From: DTLC01 sp964555645
GTDB taxonomy: Bacteria > Verrucomicrobiota > Verrucomicrobiia > Limisphaerales > DTLC01
DNA: 64,000 nucleotides
NCBI GenBank assembly: GCA_964555645.1
Contig: CAZKTA010000007.1
Location: 1-64,000, forward strand
Direction of reading: 5' to 3'
Every line of letters starts with the position of its first letter. Position 1 is the stretch's first letter. The notes below the pieces were generated by a model. It saw only the letters and a program-made list of their open reading frames with translations. It searched no databases and was not told the DNA's origin. Both the position numbers and the translations under genes were made by a program. Positions 54,318 through 63,804 of the stretch are shown in pieces.

Positions 54318-55736
54318 ATGCACACCGGTTTGCGCCGCACAAAAATTGTCGCCACGCTCGGGCCAGCCTCAAACACACCCGAGCTCATTCGCCAACTCAT
54401 ACTAGCCGGAATGGATGTTGCACGGCTGAACTTTTCTCACGGCACGCACCAAGAACACGCCGCGCGCATAACAATAATACGCAAGCTCTCGACTGAGTTG
54501 GCCACGCCAATTACCATCCTACAAGACCTGCAAGGACCAAAAATCCGCGTCGGTAAACTACCAGAAACCGAACGTACACTGGCACCCGGCCAATGCGTGT
54601 CTCTGCTGCCCGAAGCCGAATACAAAAACCAGCCTGATGCAATTCCAATTGACTACCCGCACCTTGCTGAAGAAGCCAGACCAGGCCAGCAGGTGTTGCT
54701 TGCCGATGGCACACTTGAGCTTGAGGTAATCGAGGTCGCCGGTCACGCCGTCAGGTGCCGCGTCGTCGAAGGCGGCCTAATCAAGAGCCGCGCTGGTGTT
54801 AACTTCCCAGAGCTAGCCCTGCGGCTGCCGTCGTTAACACCAAAAGACTTGGCAGACCTCGAATTTGGCCTTGCGAACGACATTGACGCAGTTGCGCTGA
54901 GTTTCGTGCGCACTGCCGAAGATGTGCGCGCACTCAAAGATATTTTGCGAGCTAAAGGTATTGCGATTCCCATCATCGCAAAAATCGAAAAACCACAGGC
55001 AATCGACCAACTCGACACTATCATCGCTGAAGCCGACGGCGTCATGGTCGCTCGCGGTGACCTCGGCGTCGAGCTTAGCCCAGAACGTGTGCCGATGCTC
55101 CAGAAAAAAATCATCGAGCAATGCAACCGCCTCAGCAAACCCGTCATCACAGCTACGCAAATGCTCGAAAGCATGATAAAAGAGCCGCGCCCTACACGCG
55201 CTGAGGCTAGCGACGTGGCAAACGCAATCATTGACGGCTCAGACGCAGTCATGTTGTCCGGTGAAACTTCTGTGGGTGCTTACCCTGTGAAAGCTGTCGA
55301 AATGATGGACCGCATTGCGCGCCAGGTCGAGCAAACCATCGAGTTCAAGTCTTATCCACCCTGCGCACGCACCGAGACACACGCGTTGAGCGAGGCAGTT
55401 CACGTGCTCGAAAAAATAATTCAGCCACGCTACATCGTGGTGCTGACAACAAGTGGCTACACGGCAACTCTTGTGGCTGCTGAACGCCCGCGCGCGCCTG
55501 TCGTCGCCCTAACAACGAACCCGAAGGTTTATCATGCGCTAAACCTCTTGTGGGGGATCAAACCACTGTTGGTTAAACGCATCGAAGCCACCTTCGACGG
55601 CCTTATTGAGCTTGCCGAATCAACTCTGCACACCCGGAATCTGGTGCACACGGGCGACAAAATCATCGTGCTCGGCGGTATACCAACAAACAAACGGCGC
55701 GGCACAAATTTCATCAAGGTCCACACCGTTTCTTAG
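54318..55736 (+). CDS. pyk: Pyruvate kinase
   Basis: The final glycolytic enzyme, making pyruvate and ATP from phosphoenolpyruvate. 472 residues. RRTKIVATLGPAS at the N terminus, MDVARLNFSHGTHQEH, LQDLQGPKIRVG, the active-site block IIAKIEKPQAI with the essential Lys and Glu, DGVMVARGDLGVEL for Mg binding, and TATQMLESMIKEPRPTRAEASDVANAI. The C-terminal allosteric domain is complete (LTTSGYTATLVAAERP). The gene for phosphofructokinase lies 2 kb downstream on the opposite strand. Confidence 0.97.
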   Translation: MHTGLRRTKIVATLGPASNTPELIRQLILAGMDVARLNFSHGTHQEHAARITIIRKLSTELATPITILQDLQGPKIRVGKLPETERTLAPGQCVSLLPEAEYKNQPDAIPIDYPHLAEEARPGQQVLLADGTLELEVIEVAGHAVRCRVVEGGLIKSRAGVNFPELALRLPSLTPKDLADLEFGLANDIDAVALSFVRTAEDVRALKDILRAKGIAIPIIAKIEKPQAIDQLDTIIAEADGVMVARGDLGVELSPERVPMLQKKIIEQCNRLSKPVITATQMLESMIKEPRPTRAEASDVANAIIDGSDAVMLSGETSVGAYPVKAVEMMDRIARQVEQTIEFKSYPPCARTETHALSEAVHVLEKIIQPRYIVVLTTSGYTATLVAAERPRAPVVALTTNPKVYHALNLLWGIKPLLVKRIEATFDGLIELAESTLHTRNLVHTGDKIIVLGGIPTNKRRGTNFIKVHTVS

Positions 55737-57754
55737 CTGCCATCTGCAGCACAACCAATACAACCGTCGCCTGGACGAAATGGGAGCAAGCCGCGCAACT
55801 GCGAGCTCCAAGTCGCCCAAGCGATGTGCGACCCACACGAGCCGCATCTTGACGCACGCCCACTGCGCGCTCTCCCAGTTAGTTTTCAGAGGTGCCAAGC
55901 ATCGTAACCCGGAAAGCCGTTGCCGAGTCAGTTTCGCCTTAAGATGAAGCTGTCTGCACCAAACTGCAGACGGTTTGTGACTCAGCTGGGGGTGACTACT
56001 CAGCCCGCATTTTTTTACAAGCTCGGGGAATAACCTGGTCGGCGTTAAAAAGACTCCAAAACGTCACCAACACCAGCAACTCGGTGGTGTCCACTCCTGC
56101 AACTCAGAATGAAACATGCGCGTTAAGCTTTATCTCATACCCGAGCTGGTCGGGTGCGTACGATCCTAAGCAAAGCGGTGATAACCAAGCAGGCCAGTGC
56201 GCCCAATACACCGTAAAACAGGTCGCGGATGGTCTCAGTTATGCCCCTTTGGATCGCGGTGCCCATGAACCGGTCTGAGGCGAACTCGGCAAACTCCCAA
56301 AACGTCACCACCGTGCATACGGCCGTAAATGCGAAAAGGTACAAAAACTATGGGTGGATCCCAGCGGCCAAGCCCGGCGCGCGGTTTATCAAGCCGAAAA
56401 CAAAATAGGCAATTGCCGCGCCCCCGAGGAAATGCAGCAGGCGATCAAATCGCTCAGTTAACCCGAACTCAGCAGCAATAGATGTAAAATGACTACACCA
56501 AGTGGCGCCCAGCCCGGTTTCACCAACACGCGTAATAACCAGCGGCCTGCAGACAACGCCTGCTTACCAAACACTTGTGGGCGGTGCTCATTGCTTAAGG
56601 TACTCATGCTGCTGCACTTCAAGCGATTATTTCGTCGTAGGCCGACATCGAGTTCAGTTAGAAGCCACCCTTCCATCGCAAAATACATTGCCCCAAGCGA
56701 CAGCCCGAGTGGTAACAGAGAAAATACTCCGAACAGTAGAAGTTCGCACCTCGCGTAATTCGCCAAATCATTCGCTCAAGTGATAGGCACGGCAAAAGGT
56801 ACCAAACTCATGCCAATTGAAACTACAGACAGCACCCGACCGATTTTTCTCGCGCGCCGTGCTATAGAAAGAATCAGGGTAAAAAGCGCGAACAGCCCCG
56901 ACACAATAAGGGCCAGCGCCCACACAAAGTTACACCTGCAGCAAAACCAACCCGTTCGCAAACACCGGTGTGAACATGCAGTGCATTACCGTAATTTTTG
57001 CCGCCAAAACACTATCTCAACGCACTCAGCTGTCAATCGTGTCCACTACATCTGCGCTCTTATTCCTTGGTATTAATCTTATCCAAGCCATCCTCGGCGT
57101 GTTCGGAATAGCCAAGCTGCGACCGACCGCAGCGCTTTCACGTCCAGATCAATAACGTTGTACCTGTCAATATGATCCGGCCGAATGGGCCAGAATAGCA
57201 TCACGGCCGTTATTACCCAAAGCAACCCAATGCAGAGACAAAACCATGGTGAGGACCACCGTCTTGGACGGCTTTTTCTCGCCAATCTCCATTGTCAAAA
57301 TCCGAGGTCACGCCCGGTTTAATCAACCGCCGTTGTCAAAAACACAACACCGCCTGAATTTGCCAAAATTATCCGTCGCAAACGAGAAAATCGAGCAGGC
57401 CGAGAAAAGTCACTCGCTTGGCTGGCTGATTACCGAGATCAAGCAGACCGCCGAGCCCGGCCAACAGGAATGAAAACGCACAAGTGAAATAAAACGACGC
57501 CAAGAGTGTTAATACCGCGCTCATGTCCGTACCACCATATGCAGTTTTGCAATATGCTGGTATCGGTTCTTGTCCTTAACTGAATGTCTGCCACACCCAG
57601 CGCGTGTAGTTTTATCACCAAAAACCTTCAGCGCAACCGTCGCTAGCTCAAGCTGCCAAAGCAAAAAACCATCGTCTGGTACCTACAACTGCGTACCCCA
57701 AACATCTGCTTTGCTTTCACCAAACGTTTGACCAAAGCAGGCCCAGACTGTCAA
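55737..57754. other. Two-kilobase region without intact genes; decayed membrane genes
   Basis: No intact recognisable gene. The minus strand carries several short hydrophobic stretches in different frames (for example 57369-57524, 57079-57285, 56776-56961, 56458-56766) that look like remains of small membrane proteins broken by frameshifts and stops. The clearest is the pseudogene at 56135-56555. A perfect hairpin GTCTGCA-CCAAAC-TGCAGAC lies at 55952-55971. Confidence 0.5.
56135..56555 (-). pseudogene. Broken integral membrane protein (DUF2238/YjdF-like)
   Basis: The minus-strand reading gives ERFDRLLHFLGGAAIAYFVF, then an in-frame TAG (56348-56350), then FLYLFAFTAVCTVVTFWEFAEF and SDRFMGTAIQRGITETIRDL, LFYGVLGALACL. 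The pattern F-D-x-x-x-H-F-x-G, W-E-x-x-E-F, D-x-x-x-G-T-x-x-Q, D-x-x-x-D is that of small polytopic DUF2238-type proteins. Upstream, PGWAPLGVVILHLLLL continues the protein only in another frame, which implies a frameshift near 56460. Two lesions point to a decayed gene rather than stop-codon readthrough, though sequencing error cannot be excluded. Confidence 0.6.
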
Positions 57755-58882
57755 TTAGTCGCCGAAACAGGTGCCGATTCGACGCGCAGCGGTTATCCAG
57801 GGGTGGTCCAACGGCACTTGCTTGCGTTTGCCTGCCACATCTTCAAGCGGCACTGGTTCGGTCCCGTGTCCGCGGGCGGCCACCATTACTCCAAAGACGC
57901 CTTTATTGATAAGCTCCGCACATGCCGTGCCGAGCTGCGTCGCAAGCAACCTGTCGGTCGTGCTTGGTGCACCGCCACGTTGTACGTAGCCGAGGATTGT
58001 GACGCGCGATTCGAGTCCTGTGAGTTTCTCAAGTTGCTCAGCCAAACGCAGTGTGTTGCCGCTGTGTAGCTCGTCTAGCCGGGTCAGTTCAGCTTTGGCT
58101 TTTGCCTTGGTTGCGGCGGTTTTAGCTGCTCTTTTGCGTTGGTGTGCATCGGCAAATTTGGCGGCTTCTTCTTTAGACATTGCGCCTTCTGCAACTGCAA
58201 CAATGCTAAAGTTCGTACCGTGCTGGCTGCGGCGCTTAATAGCCTCAGCAACCTTTTCAACATCGTAAGGTATTTCGGGGATCAAAATTACGTCTGCGCC
58301 ACCGGCAGCACCGGCGCCAAGCGCAAGCCAACCTGCACGATGCCCCATGACCTCGGCTACGACTATTCTGTGATGGCTGTGCGCGGTGCTGTGAAGCCGG
58401 TCAATTGCTTCTGTTGCGATTCCAAGGGCAGTGTCAAACCCGAGCGCAGTGTCTGTAAATGGCACGTCATTATCAATGGTTTTGGGAAGCGTAACGATGT
58501 TAAGACCTTTCCTTGCAAGGTGCAGCGCGCTCTTTTGTGTGCCACCTCCACCAATACACACAAGTGCGTCCAGCCCAAGCTCCCTGTAGTTGTTGATAAT
58601 GACATCCGTCATGTCGCACTCTTTGCCCTCGATAAGCATGCGATGCGGTCTGTCACGACTTGTGCCGAGGATAGTACCACCCAGCGTTAAAATCCCTGCC
58701 AGTGCAGCCTTGTCCAAAGGCAGGTAGTTCTCTTCAACGAGACCACGGAAACCGTCGCGTATGCCCACGACTTCCCAGCCGAAATAGTTGACTGCTGCTT
58801 TGCCAACGCCGCGGATTGCGGCGTTCAGCCCGGGACAATCTCCCCCCGCAGTAAGAATACCAATGCGCAACTTCTTTTTCAT
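57755..58882 (-). CDS. pfkA: 6-phosphofructokinase with atypical active-site signature
   Basis: It phosphorylates fructose 6-phosphate. 375 residues. Clear PFK landmarks: GILTAGGDCPGLNAAIRGV, GGTILGTSRDRPH, PKTIDNDVPFTDTALGFDTAL, EVMGHRAGWLAL, GGADVILIPEIPYD, and GYVQRGGAPSTTDR. The phosphoryl-donor loop reads IGGGGT (residues 110-115) instead of GGDG(S/T): the Mg-linked Asp (D103 in E. coli) is Gly, while Lys sits at the position that in E. coli is Gly124. This mixed code leaves ATP or PPi as donor open. A Lys/Ala-rich insert (about 240-275) is also unusual. AGGAG lies 8 nt before the ATG. Confidence 0.9.
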   Translation of the reverse strand: MKKKLRIGILTAGGDCPGLNAAIRGVGKAAVNYFGWEVVGIRDGFRGLVEENYLPLDKAALAGILTLGGTILGTSRDRPHRMLIEGKECDMTDVIINNYRELGLDALVCIGGGGTQKSALHLARKGLNIVTLPKTIDNDVPFTDTALGFDTALGIATEAIDRLHSTAHSHHRIVVAEVMGHRAGWLALGAGAAGGADVILIPEIPYDVEKVAEAIKRRSQHGTNFSIVAVAEGAMSKEEAAKFADAHQRKRAAKTAATKAKAKAELTRLDELHSGNTLRLAEQLEKLTGLESRVTILGYVQRGGAPSTTDRLLATQLGTACAELINKGVFGVMVAARGHGTEPVPLEDVAGKRKQVPLDHPWITAARRIGTCFGD

Positions 58883-59452
58883 CAGGCCGGCTCCTAAAAG
58901 TGCACTTTACATGCACGGGCCCGTGCCACAGCCACCCGCAAAACTGCACTACCTTGCCGTATTCTAATTACAAAGGCAAAAGCGGCAAGCGTCGATTCCG
59001 ATAACCGACACATTGACGACTTGGTAGGTTTTGCCCCGTCACCAAGAACCACTATAACTCGATCTTTAGCTTGGCTCGGACAAGGCTTCTCGCTGCATTT
59101 CAACCTGCAGAGGCGAAGTTGTTTCACAAAACGGCGACCCGTCTAATGTTTTGAGCCTAGGGGTTGACAACATTTGCGGCTTGGCACAAGCGGTCTTAAG
59201 AAACGTGACGCTCGGCTTCTATACCTCGCACACAGCAGAAAAACGGCAGTAGCTCGTTAAACAGCGCTGCCAGCACGTCTAAATTCGACTTGCCCGAATT
59301 TGCATAGCACCTGCTCACGTCTGCAGCGCTGAAAGTGCAAACAGCTGTTCGCGGTCCACGCTTCAGCGCGTGGTTATGCCTATCGGTGAGTCTTTGTCCC
59401 AAAGCAAAAATGCAAACCTCCCGAAGACACCCGCCGCACGCCAAACTACACG
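58883..59452. other. Gap of about 570 bp between pfkA and the helicase gene
   Basis: It contains the pfkA ribosome-binding site and, presumably, its promoter, plus one hairpin of the dispersed repeat type (59356-59373). No gene or RNA recognised. Confidence 0.5.
59356..59373. repeat. Hairpin CCACGC-TTCAGC-GCGTGG
   Basis: Perfect 6-bp arms around TTCAGC. The unit GGTCCACGCTTCAGCGCGTG aligns with the paired units at 5821 and 8935 (GTAGTCCATGCTTCAGCCTG). A partial copy TCCACGCTTCA lies near 22410. Confidence 0.5.
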
Positions 59453-61579
59453 CTAAACGATCTCGACCGGGCATTTGGGAAGAGCATCCAGGAACGCGCG
59501 GCCGTATTTCTTCAGTAAAATCCGGTTGTCCAGGATCACTACAATGCCAGTGTCGGTCTTGGTGCGGATGAGTCTTCCGATGCCCTGACGAAACTTGAGC
59601 ACGGCTTCAGGCAACGTAAACTCGCGAAAAGAATCGCCTCCACGCGCTTCAATTGCTTCGATACGCGCCTCGACAAGTGGATGATCTGGTACAGCAAACG
59701 GCAACCGCGTAATTATAACACTGCTAAGTGCTTCGCCGGGTACATCAATGCCCTGCCAAAAACTCTCAACACCGAACAAGACCGAATCAATGTCTTCCTT
59801 AAACTTCTCGAGCATGGCGGAGCGCGGAGTGCCTGTGCCTTGGACAAGGCAGGCTATGCCGAGTTTGTCAAAGAACGGTTCCATGCGTTCGCCGAGCTGC
59901 TGCATCAGCTTCGAGTTTGTGAATAGGACAAGTGTTTTGCCGTGTGTTTTTGTAATAAAATGTTCAAGCCAATGTTGAAGCGCCTCAGGATAAGAGTCCT
60001 CGCGCGGATCCGGCATCTTGCTGACAATACAGACCTTCATCTGCTTTTGGTAATCGAACGGCGTGCCAACCTGAAGTAGTCTGGCCGACTCGGCCCCAAT
60101 CCGGCGCACAAAGTACCCAAGTGACATTGCAGCCGCTTCGGAGGACTCGGCCTGGGGCAAGTCTTGCGCCTGCGGGCACGAAACACCTAGCGTTGCGCTT
60201 GTCATAATGACACTTGTGTCGCTCTCAAAGAGGCGTCGGCGCAGGTACTCGGCCACATCCACAGGAGCCGCGTTTAGGGAAATAATTCTCTGTGCCTTGC
60301 CGCTGCGTTCAACCCAGTAAACGTACTCGGGGACACTATGCCCTAGGAAAAGCGCAATCGCATCACGTATCTCGCCTAGGCGCCTGTTATACTCGATGAG
60401 TTCTTCCGCGATTTGTCTGTCATCGGAAATGTTCACAAGCTCGGCGAGTTGTTCGCGCACCCGTTGCAACGGCAAAGTGACGTTGTCCGGTACAAGCTCG
60501 GGACGCCGAACCCGGATTTCCGTCCAAGGTTGCTTCTCCGCATCGACGGTCACAATGTTTGACTCGGTAAATCTTGTTTCTGAGCTGCGCTTGCGCGCAA
60601 GCAGGTTGCAAGCACGCTCTACCTCAGCAAAAAAAGTGTCGGCTTGTTTGAGTGCATCAGCTACAACTTTAACTGCGCCACCCCGACGCAATATACTTAA
60701 CAGACCTTTCTGCGTGTTCGGATTCCAGAGTAGGTGCAGTTGATACTTGAGTTGTGAATTCGACACGCTTGCGCCAATGAGCTTCGACGCAACACGGTCA
60801 ATTTGGTGTGCCTCGTCAAAAATCACAAAATCATTCTCGAAAAGAATTCCTTTCTTGGCCGGCTCGCCTTCGTCGTCTGTGGCCAAAAGTGTGAAAAAAA
60901 GCGTGTGATTAAGCACAATCACGTCAGATGCCAAAAACTTACTGCGTGCTCGTTGGTAAAAACACACTGGATGCTCACGCGCAAACTCAGACTGAAACCC
61001 GCACAGCTTGGGCGAACAAACGCCGCGCTCGGAACAGACCTGGGCCCAAACCTTAGGGTCAGGCTCAACATCGAAATCAGACAAGCTGCCATCCCGAGTT
61101 TTCTTTGACCATTCGTAGATGCGCTCTAGCTCGAGCGTTTCGCTCGAGGTGAACAGGCTTGCCGCGTGTTCGATCGCCTTTTGTAACCTGCGCGTACACA
61201 AGTAGTTTGCTCTGCCTTTGAGAAGACAATAACTAAACTCGACCGGCAGTATCTTCTGGAGCATTGGCAGGTCTTTGTGCGCGAGTTGTTCTTGCAGGTT
61301 AATTGTGTGCGTTGAAACAACCGCCTTCTTTTTGTTTTCAACGCAGTACAGGATCGCAGGCACTAGGTACGCCAAGCTTTTCCCAACGCCAGTGCCAGCT
61401 TCAACCGCAAGGTTTGCGCCGTCAACTAATGCTTCAGCAACAGCAACAGCCATCGTTTGCTGCTGCGGCCTAAACTCAAAATTTTTCGCACGCGAAAGCA
61501 AGCCACTCGGCGAGAAAATCCCCTTGACGCGCGCAACAAAGTCACCGGTCAGCTTGTCTTGGGCAGCATAGTAGATCAT
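59453..61579 (-). CDS. DinG/XPD-type Fe-S DNA helicase
   Basis: A 708-residue superfamily 2 5'-3' helicase of the DinG/YoaA group, active in repair of structured or RNA-containing DNA. Q-motif FEFRPQQQTMAVAVAEAL, Walker A AGTGVGKS (61-68), STHTINLQEQL, and DEAH at 255-258. Between them lie the cysteines expected for the 4Fe-4S cluster: C128 (NYLC), C182/C188/C193 and C206 (PVCFYQRAR). The C-terminal motor has VLFTNSKLMQQLGERM, SFWQGIDVPGEAL and FRQGIGRLIRTKTDTG. No N-terminal exonuclease domain is present. Its downstream flank on the same strand is the 570-bp gap before pfkA. Confidence 0.92.
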   Translation of the reverse strand: MIYYAAQDKLTGDFVARVKGIFSPSGLLSRAKNFEFRPQQQTMAVAVAEALVDGANLAVEAGTGVGKSLAYLVPAILYCVENKKKAVVSTHTINLQEQLAHKDLPMLQKILPVEFSYCLLKGRANYLCTRRLQKAIEHAASLFTSSETLELERIYEWSKKTRDGSLSDFDVEPDPKVWAQVCSERGVCSPKLCGFQSEFAREHPVCFYQRARSKFLASDVIVLNHTLFFTLLATDDEGEPAKKGILFENDFVIFDEAHQIDRVASKLIGASVSNSQLKYQLHLLWNPNTQKGLLSILRRGGAVKVVADALKQADTFFAEVERACNLLARKRSSETRFTESNIVTVDAEKQPWTEIRVRRPELVPDNVTLPLQRVREQLAELVNISDDRQIAEELIEYNRRLGEIRDAIALFLGHSVPEYVYWVERSGKAQRIISLNAAPVDVAEYLRRRLFESDTSVIMTSATLGVSCPQAQDLPQAESSEAAAMSLGYFVRRIGAESARLLQVGTPFDYQKQMKVCIVSKMPDPREDSYPEALQHWLEHFITKTHGKTLVLFTNSKLMQQLGERMEPFFDKLGIACLVQGTGTPRSAMLEKFKEDIDSVLFGVESFWQGIDVPGEALSSVIITRLPFAVPDHPLVEARIEAIEARGGDSFREFTLPEAVLKFRQGIGRLIRTKTDTGIVVILDNRILLKKYGRAFLDALPKCPVEIV

Positions 61580-61637
61580 TTTGCGAATTTAGCCGCGCCC
61601 ATCTGCCTGCGGATCCAAACAATGCAGTAAGCGTGCG

Positions 61638-62318
61638 TTAGGTAGATTTCTTGGGGACGACTTCGATTTGTGCTTTATTCTTCGCAATCATGTCCGGGCC
61701 AAGATAACCGCGCCAGCACACACAAGGGTAAACAACAGCACGCCGCCCAATTATACTGCCGGGGTTAAGCACTGCATTTGCCCCTATCTCTGCCTCGTCT
61801 CCTATCAAGGCGCCAAACTTGCGTAGGCCAGTGTCAACCTTGCTTCCGTTTATTTCAACAAAAACGTTGCCTGAAAGTGATTTGAGGTTCGATACAATCG
61901 CACCCGCGCCCAAGTGAACTTTGTAACCTAGGACCGAATCACCGACGTAGTTGTAATGGGGCAAGACAACGTTGTTAAAAAGAATTGAATTCTTTATCTC
62001 AGTCGAATTACCGATCACGCAATTGTCACCTATTATCACATTCTCGCGGATATACGCAGAGTGACGGATAATGCAGTTCCTCCCGATTACCGCTGGCCCT
62101 TTTATCATCGCACCGTCCTCGACCACAGTTGCTTCGCCCGTGGAAACCGCGTCGCCTATGAATGAAGTGCCGATGCACTTGTTTCTTAGCATGTGGCTAG
62201 TGAAGCTCGACAAGTACGATTCTAATCTTCGCAAAACATCCCAAGGATACGCGCATCCCGAAAAGAGATCGCCATGAGCTGTCTGCGAAAGGTCAAATAA
62301 GCTGTTGATTGTTATCAT
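61638..62318 (-). CDS. Left-handed beta-helix protein (GlmU C-terminal-like)
   Basis: A 226-residue hexapeptide-repeat protein. After an N-terminal helical part (LRRLESYLSSFTSHM) about eight coils of the [LIV]-G-x4 type follow (for example VIGRNCIIRHSAYIRENVII, VIGNSTEIKNSILF, LGAGAIVSNLKS, LIGDEAEIGANAVLNPGSII). The order H-Y-N-Y-V-G-D-S-V and GAGAIVSN resembles sugar-phosphate nucleotidyltransferases of the GlmU or UDP-GlcNAc diphosphorylase type, but the nucleotidyltransferase domain is missing. Acetyl- or acyltransfer to an amino sugar is the likeliest role. ATG 62318 is preferred over TTG 62330. It is divergent from dnaN. Confidence 0.82.
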   Translation of the reverse strand: MITINSLFDLSQTAHGDLFSGCAYPWDVLRRLESYLSSFTSHMLRNKCIGTSFIGDAVSTGEATVVEDGAMIKGPAVIGRNCIIRHSAYIRENVIIGDNCVIGNSTEIKNSILFNNVVLPHYNYVGDSVLGYKVHLGAGAIVSNLKSLSGNVFVEINGSKVDTGLRKFGALIGDEAEIGANAVLNPGSIIGRRAVVYPCVCWRGYLGPDMIAKNKAQIEVVPKKST

Positions 62319-62330
62319 TCTATTACTCAA

Positions 62331-62587
62331 ATCACTTTAGAAACAATCACTCTTTTCCAAGTCCCTTATTCTTGGCAAGGATAAGGTGTTAACTTCGTGA
62401 GCAAAAGACCAAAAAGTGCTGCATAAAATGGGAGGAACAAAAAGAGTTATTTACTCACAACTTTTCCGCAAAAATTAGCCCATTGAAAAGTATAGGGACA
62501 GCTTGACATCTTTTCTTTTTACGGTTATTCACAATCCCTAATAAGACACCTATTTTCCTAAAAGAAAAAAAGACGCCGTAGAGCAAA
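62331..62587. promoter_or_regulatory. AT-rich dnaN upstream region with DnaA-box match
   Basis: These 257 bp are clearly richer in A and T than the rest of the window. TTATTCACA (62525-62533) matches the DnaA-box consensus TTATNCACA; TTACTCACA (62451-62459) is one base off. TTGACA (62503-62508) is a perfect -35 hexamer, and the -10 position at the usual distance falls on the DnaA-box match. A hairpin with 10-bp stem and GGC loop lies at 62364-62386. This may be the autoregulated dnaN promoter or part of a replication origin; dnaA itself is not in the window. Confidence 0.45.
62364..62386. repeat. Hairpin in the dnaN spacer
   Basis: CCTTATTCTT and AAGGATAAGG pair over 10 bp (one G-T wobble) around GGC. 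It lies about 45 bp upstream of the divergent beta-helix gene. Confidence 0.45.
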
Positions 62588-63694
62588 ATGAAACTGATAA
62601 TCGAGAAGGACGCGTTCATCTCGGGTCTGCAGAACGTGCAAAACGTTGTCGGTGCGCGAACATCTCTACCAATCCTGTCGAATGTATTGCTGCGCGGCGT
62701 TGACGGAAAACTTGAGCTAACAGCTACAGACTTAGATGTAACGGTCCAATGTGGTGTTGAAGCTGATATTAAGGTTCCGGGCGCAACAACCGTCCCTCTC
62801 AAAAAGCTACTTGCTATAGTACGAGAGCTTGGCCCTGAAATAGAGTTGGAAGCAGACGAAAGGAACATATGCACAATAAGCTCGCTTGCCTCTGTCTATA
62901 AGCTTAACGGCATTGGCGCCGACGAGTTTCCCCCAAAGCCGCAACTTGGCGACGGGAAAAGCTTGCTCATTCTGCAACAAACGCTTAAGAAAATGTTGCG
63001 TCAGACGTCGTTTGCTATCTCAAAAGACGAGACGCGCTACGTACTTAATGGGGTGCTTTTCAGTGTAAGCGGCGGGCGTTTGACTCTAGTTGCGACAGAC
63101 GGCAGACGCCTTGCGCACGCTCAAGACGAGGGTGAGGTTAAAGGAGACACAAAAGGTGAGTTCATCGTTCCTTCAAAGGCAGTTGACGAGCTTAACCGGT
63201 TGTTGTCGACTGAAGGAAACGTTTCGATAAAGTTTATCGAAAATTTTGCAGAGTTTACGCTGCAAAAACAGGACTCACATCCAACAGTTCTGACAACGAA
63301 GCTCATAGACGGAAACTACCCAAATTATAGGCAGGTCATCCCAAACGAGGCGAAGGAGCGTGTAACGCTTGACAGGCAGGAATTGATGCAGGCGTTGAAA
63401 CGCGCTGAGATAATGACAAGCGAAAAGGCAAACTCGGTCAAGCTTGCTTTTTCGAAGAACACACTCGTTATCACCGCTAACTCTCCTGAGTACGGCGAGG
63501 CGCGCGAGAGTTTAGCCATAAACTATAAAGGCCGCGAGTTTGCTATTGCGTTTAACCCACGATACCTGATCGAGCCGCTTAGCGCCCTTGAAGAAGACGA
63601 AGTTTTCTTCGAGCTAACAGATGAGCTTAGCCCCGGTGTCATCAAGGTGAACGGCCCATTCCTTTACGTTGTGATGCCAATGCGCCTTGCGTAA
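62588..63694 (+). CDS. dnaN: DNA polymerase III beta subunit (sliding clamp)
   Basis: The ring-shaped processivity clamp of the replicative polymerase. 368 residues in three homologous domains. Landmarks: KLIIEKDAFISGLQNVQNVVGARTSLPILSNVLL in domain 1, ISKDETRYVLNGVLFSVSGG and LVATDGRRLAHA in domain 2, LIDGNYPNYRQVIP, and the C-terminal FLYVVMPMRLA that forms the peptide-binding cleft. dnaN is often near oriC with dnaA and recF; neither is seen here, and the right flank is not recF. Confidence 0.97.
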   Translation: MKLIIEKDAFISGLQNVQNVVGARTSLPILSNVLLRGVDGKLELTATDLDVTVQCGVEADIKVPGATTVPLKKLLAIVRELGPEIELEADERNICTISSLASVYKLNGIGADEFPPKPQLGDGKSLLILQQTLKKMLRQTSFAISKDETRYVLNGVLFSVSGGRLTLVATDGRRLAHAQDEGEVKGDTKGEFIVPSKAVDELNRLLSTEGNVSIKFIENFAEFTLQKQDSHPTVLTTKLIDGNYPNYRQVIPNEAKERVTLDRQELMQALKRAEIMTSEKANSVKLAFSKNTLVITANSPEYGEARESLAINYKGREFAIAFNPRYLIEPLSALEEDEVFFELTDELSPGVIKVNGPFLYVVMPMRLA

Positions 63695-63804
63695 CTTCCG
63701 CACTCAAAGCTGAACACTAGCTGCGCAGCCGCGCCACTTGTACGGATGAGTAGCATCAGTGCTGCCTGCGGCGGAAGATGCTTCTTGTCGTTTTTAGTGA
63801 ACAT
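63664..63804 (-). CDS. Candidate 46-residue ORF with strong ribosome-binding site
   Basis: On the minus strand, AGGAG lies 6 nt before ATG 63804, one of the best such sites in the window. The frame gives MFTKNDKKHLPPQAALMLLI followed by a short amphipathic stretch and stops at 63664, overlapping the dnaN 3' end by 31 bp antisense. No family is recognised. It may be a small protein, a truncated gene, or a chance frame. Confidence 0.3.
   Translation of the reverse strand: MFTKNDKKHLPPQAALMLLIRTSGAAAQLVFSFECGSYARRIGITT

Noticed and set aside
59160..59200. TTGGCACAAGC as a possible sigma-54 promoter
   Set aside because: The TGGCAC half is there, but the GC element at the -12 position is missing.
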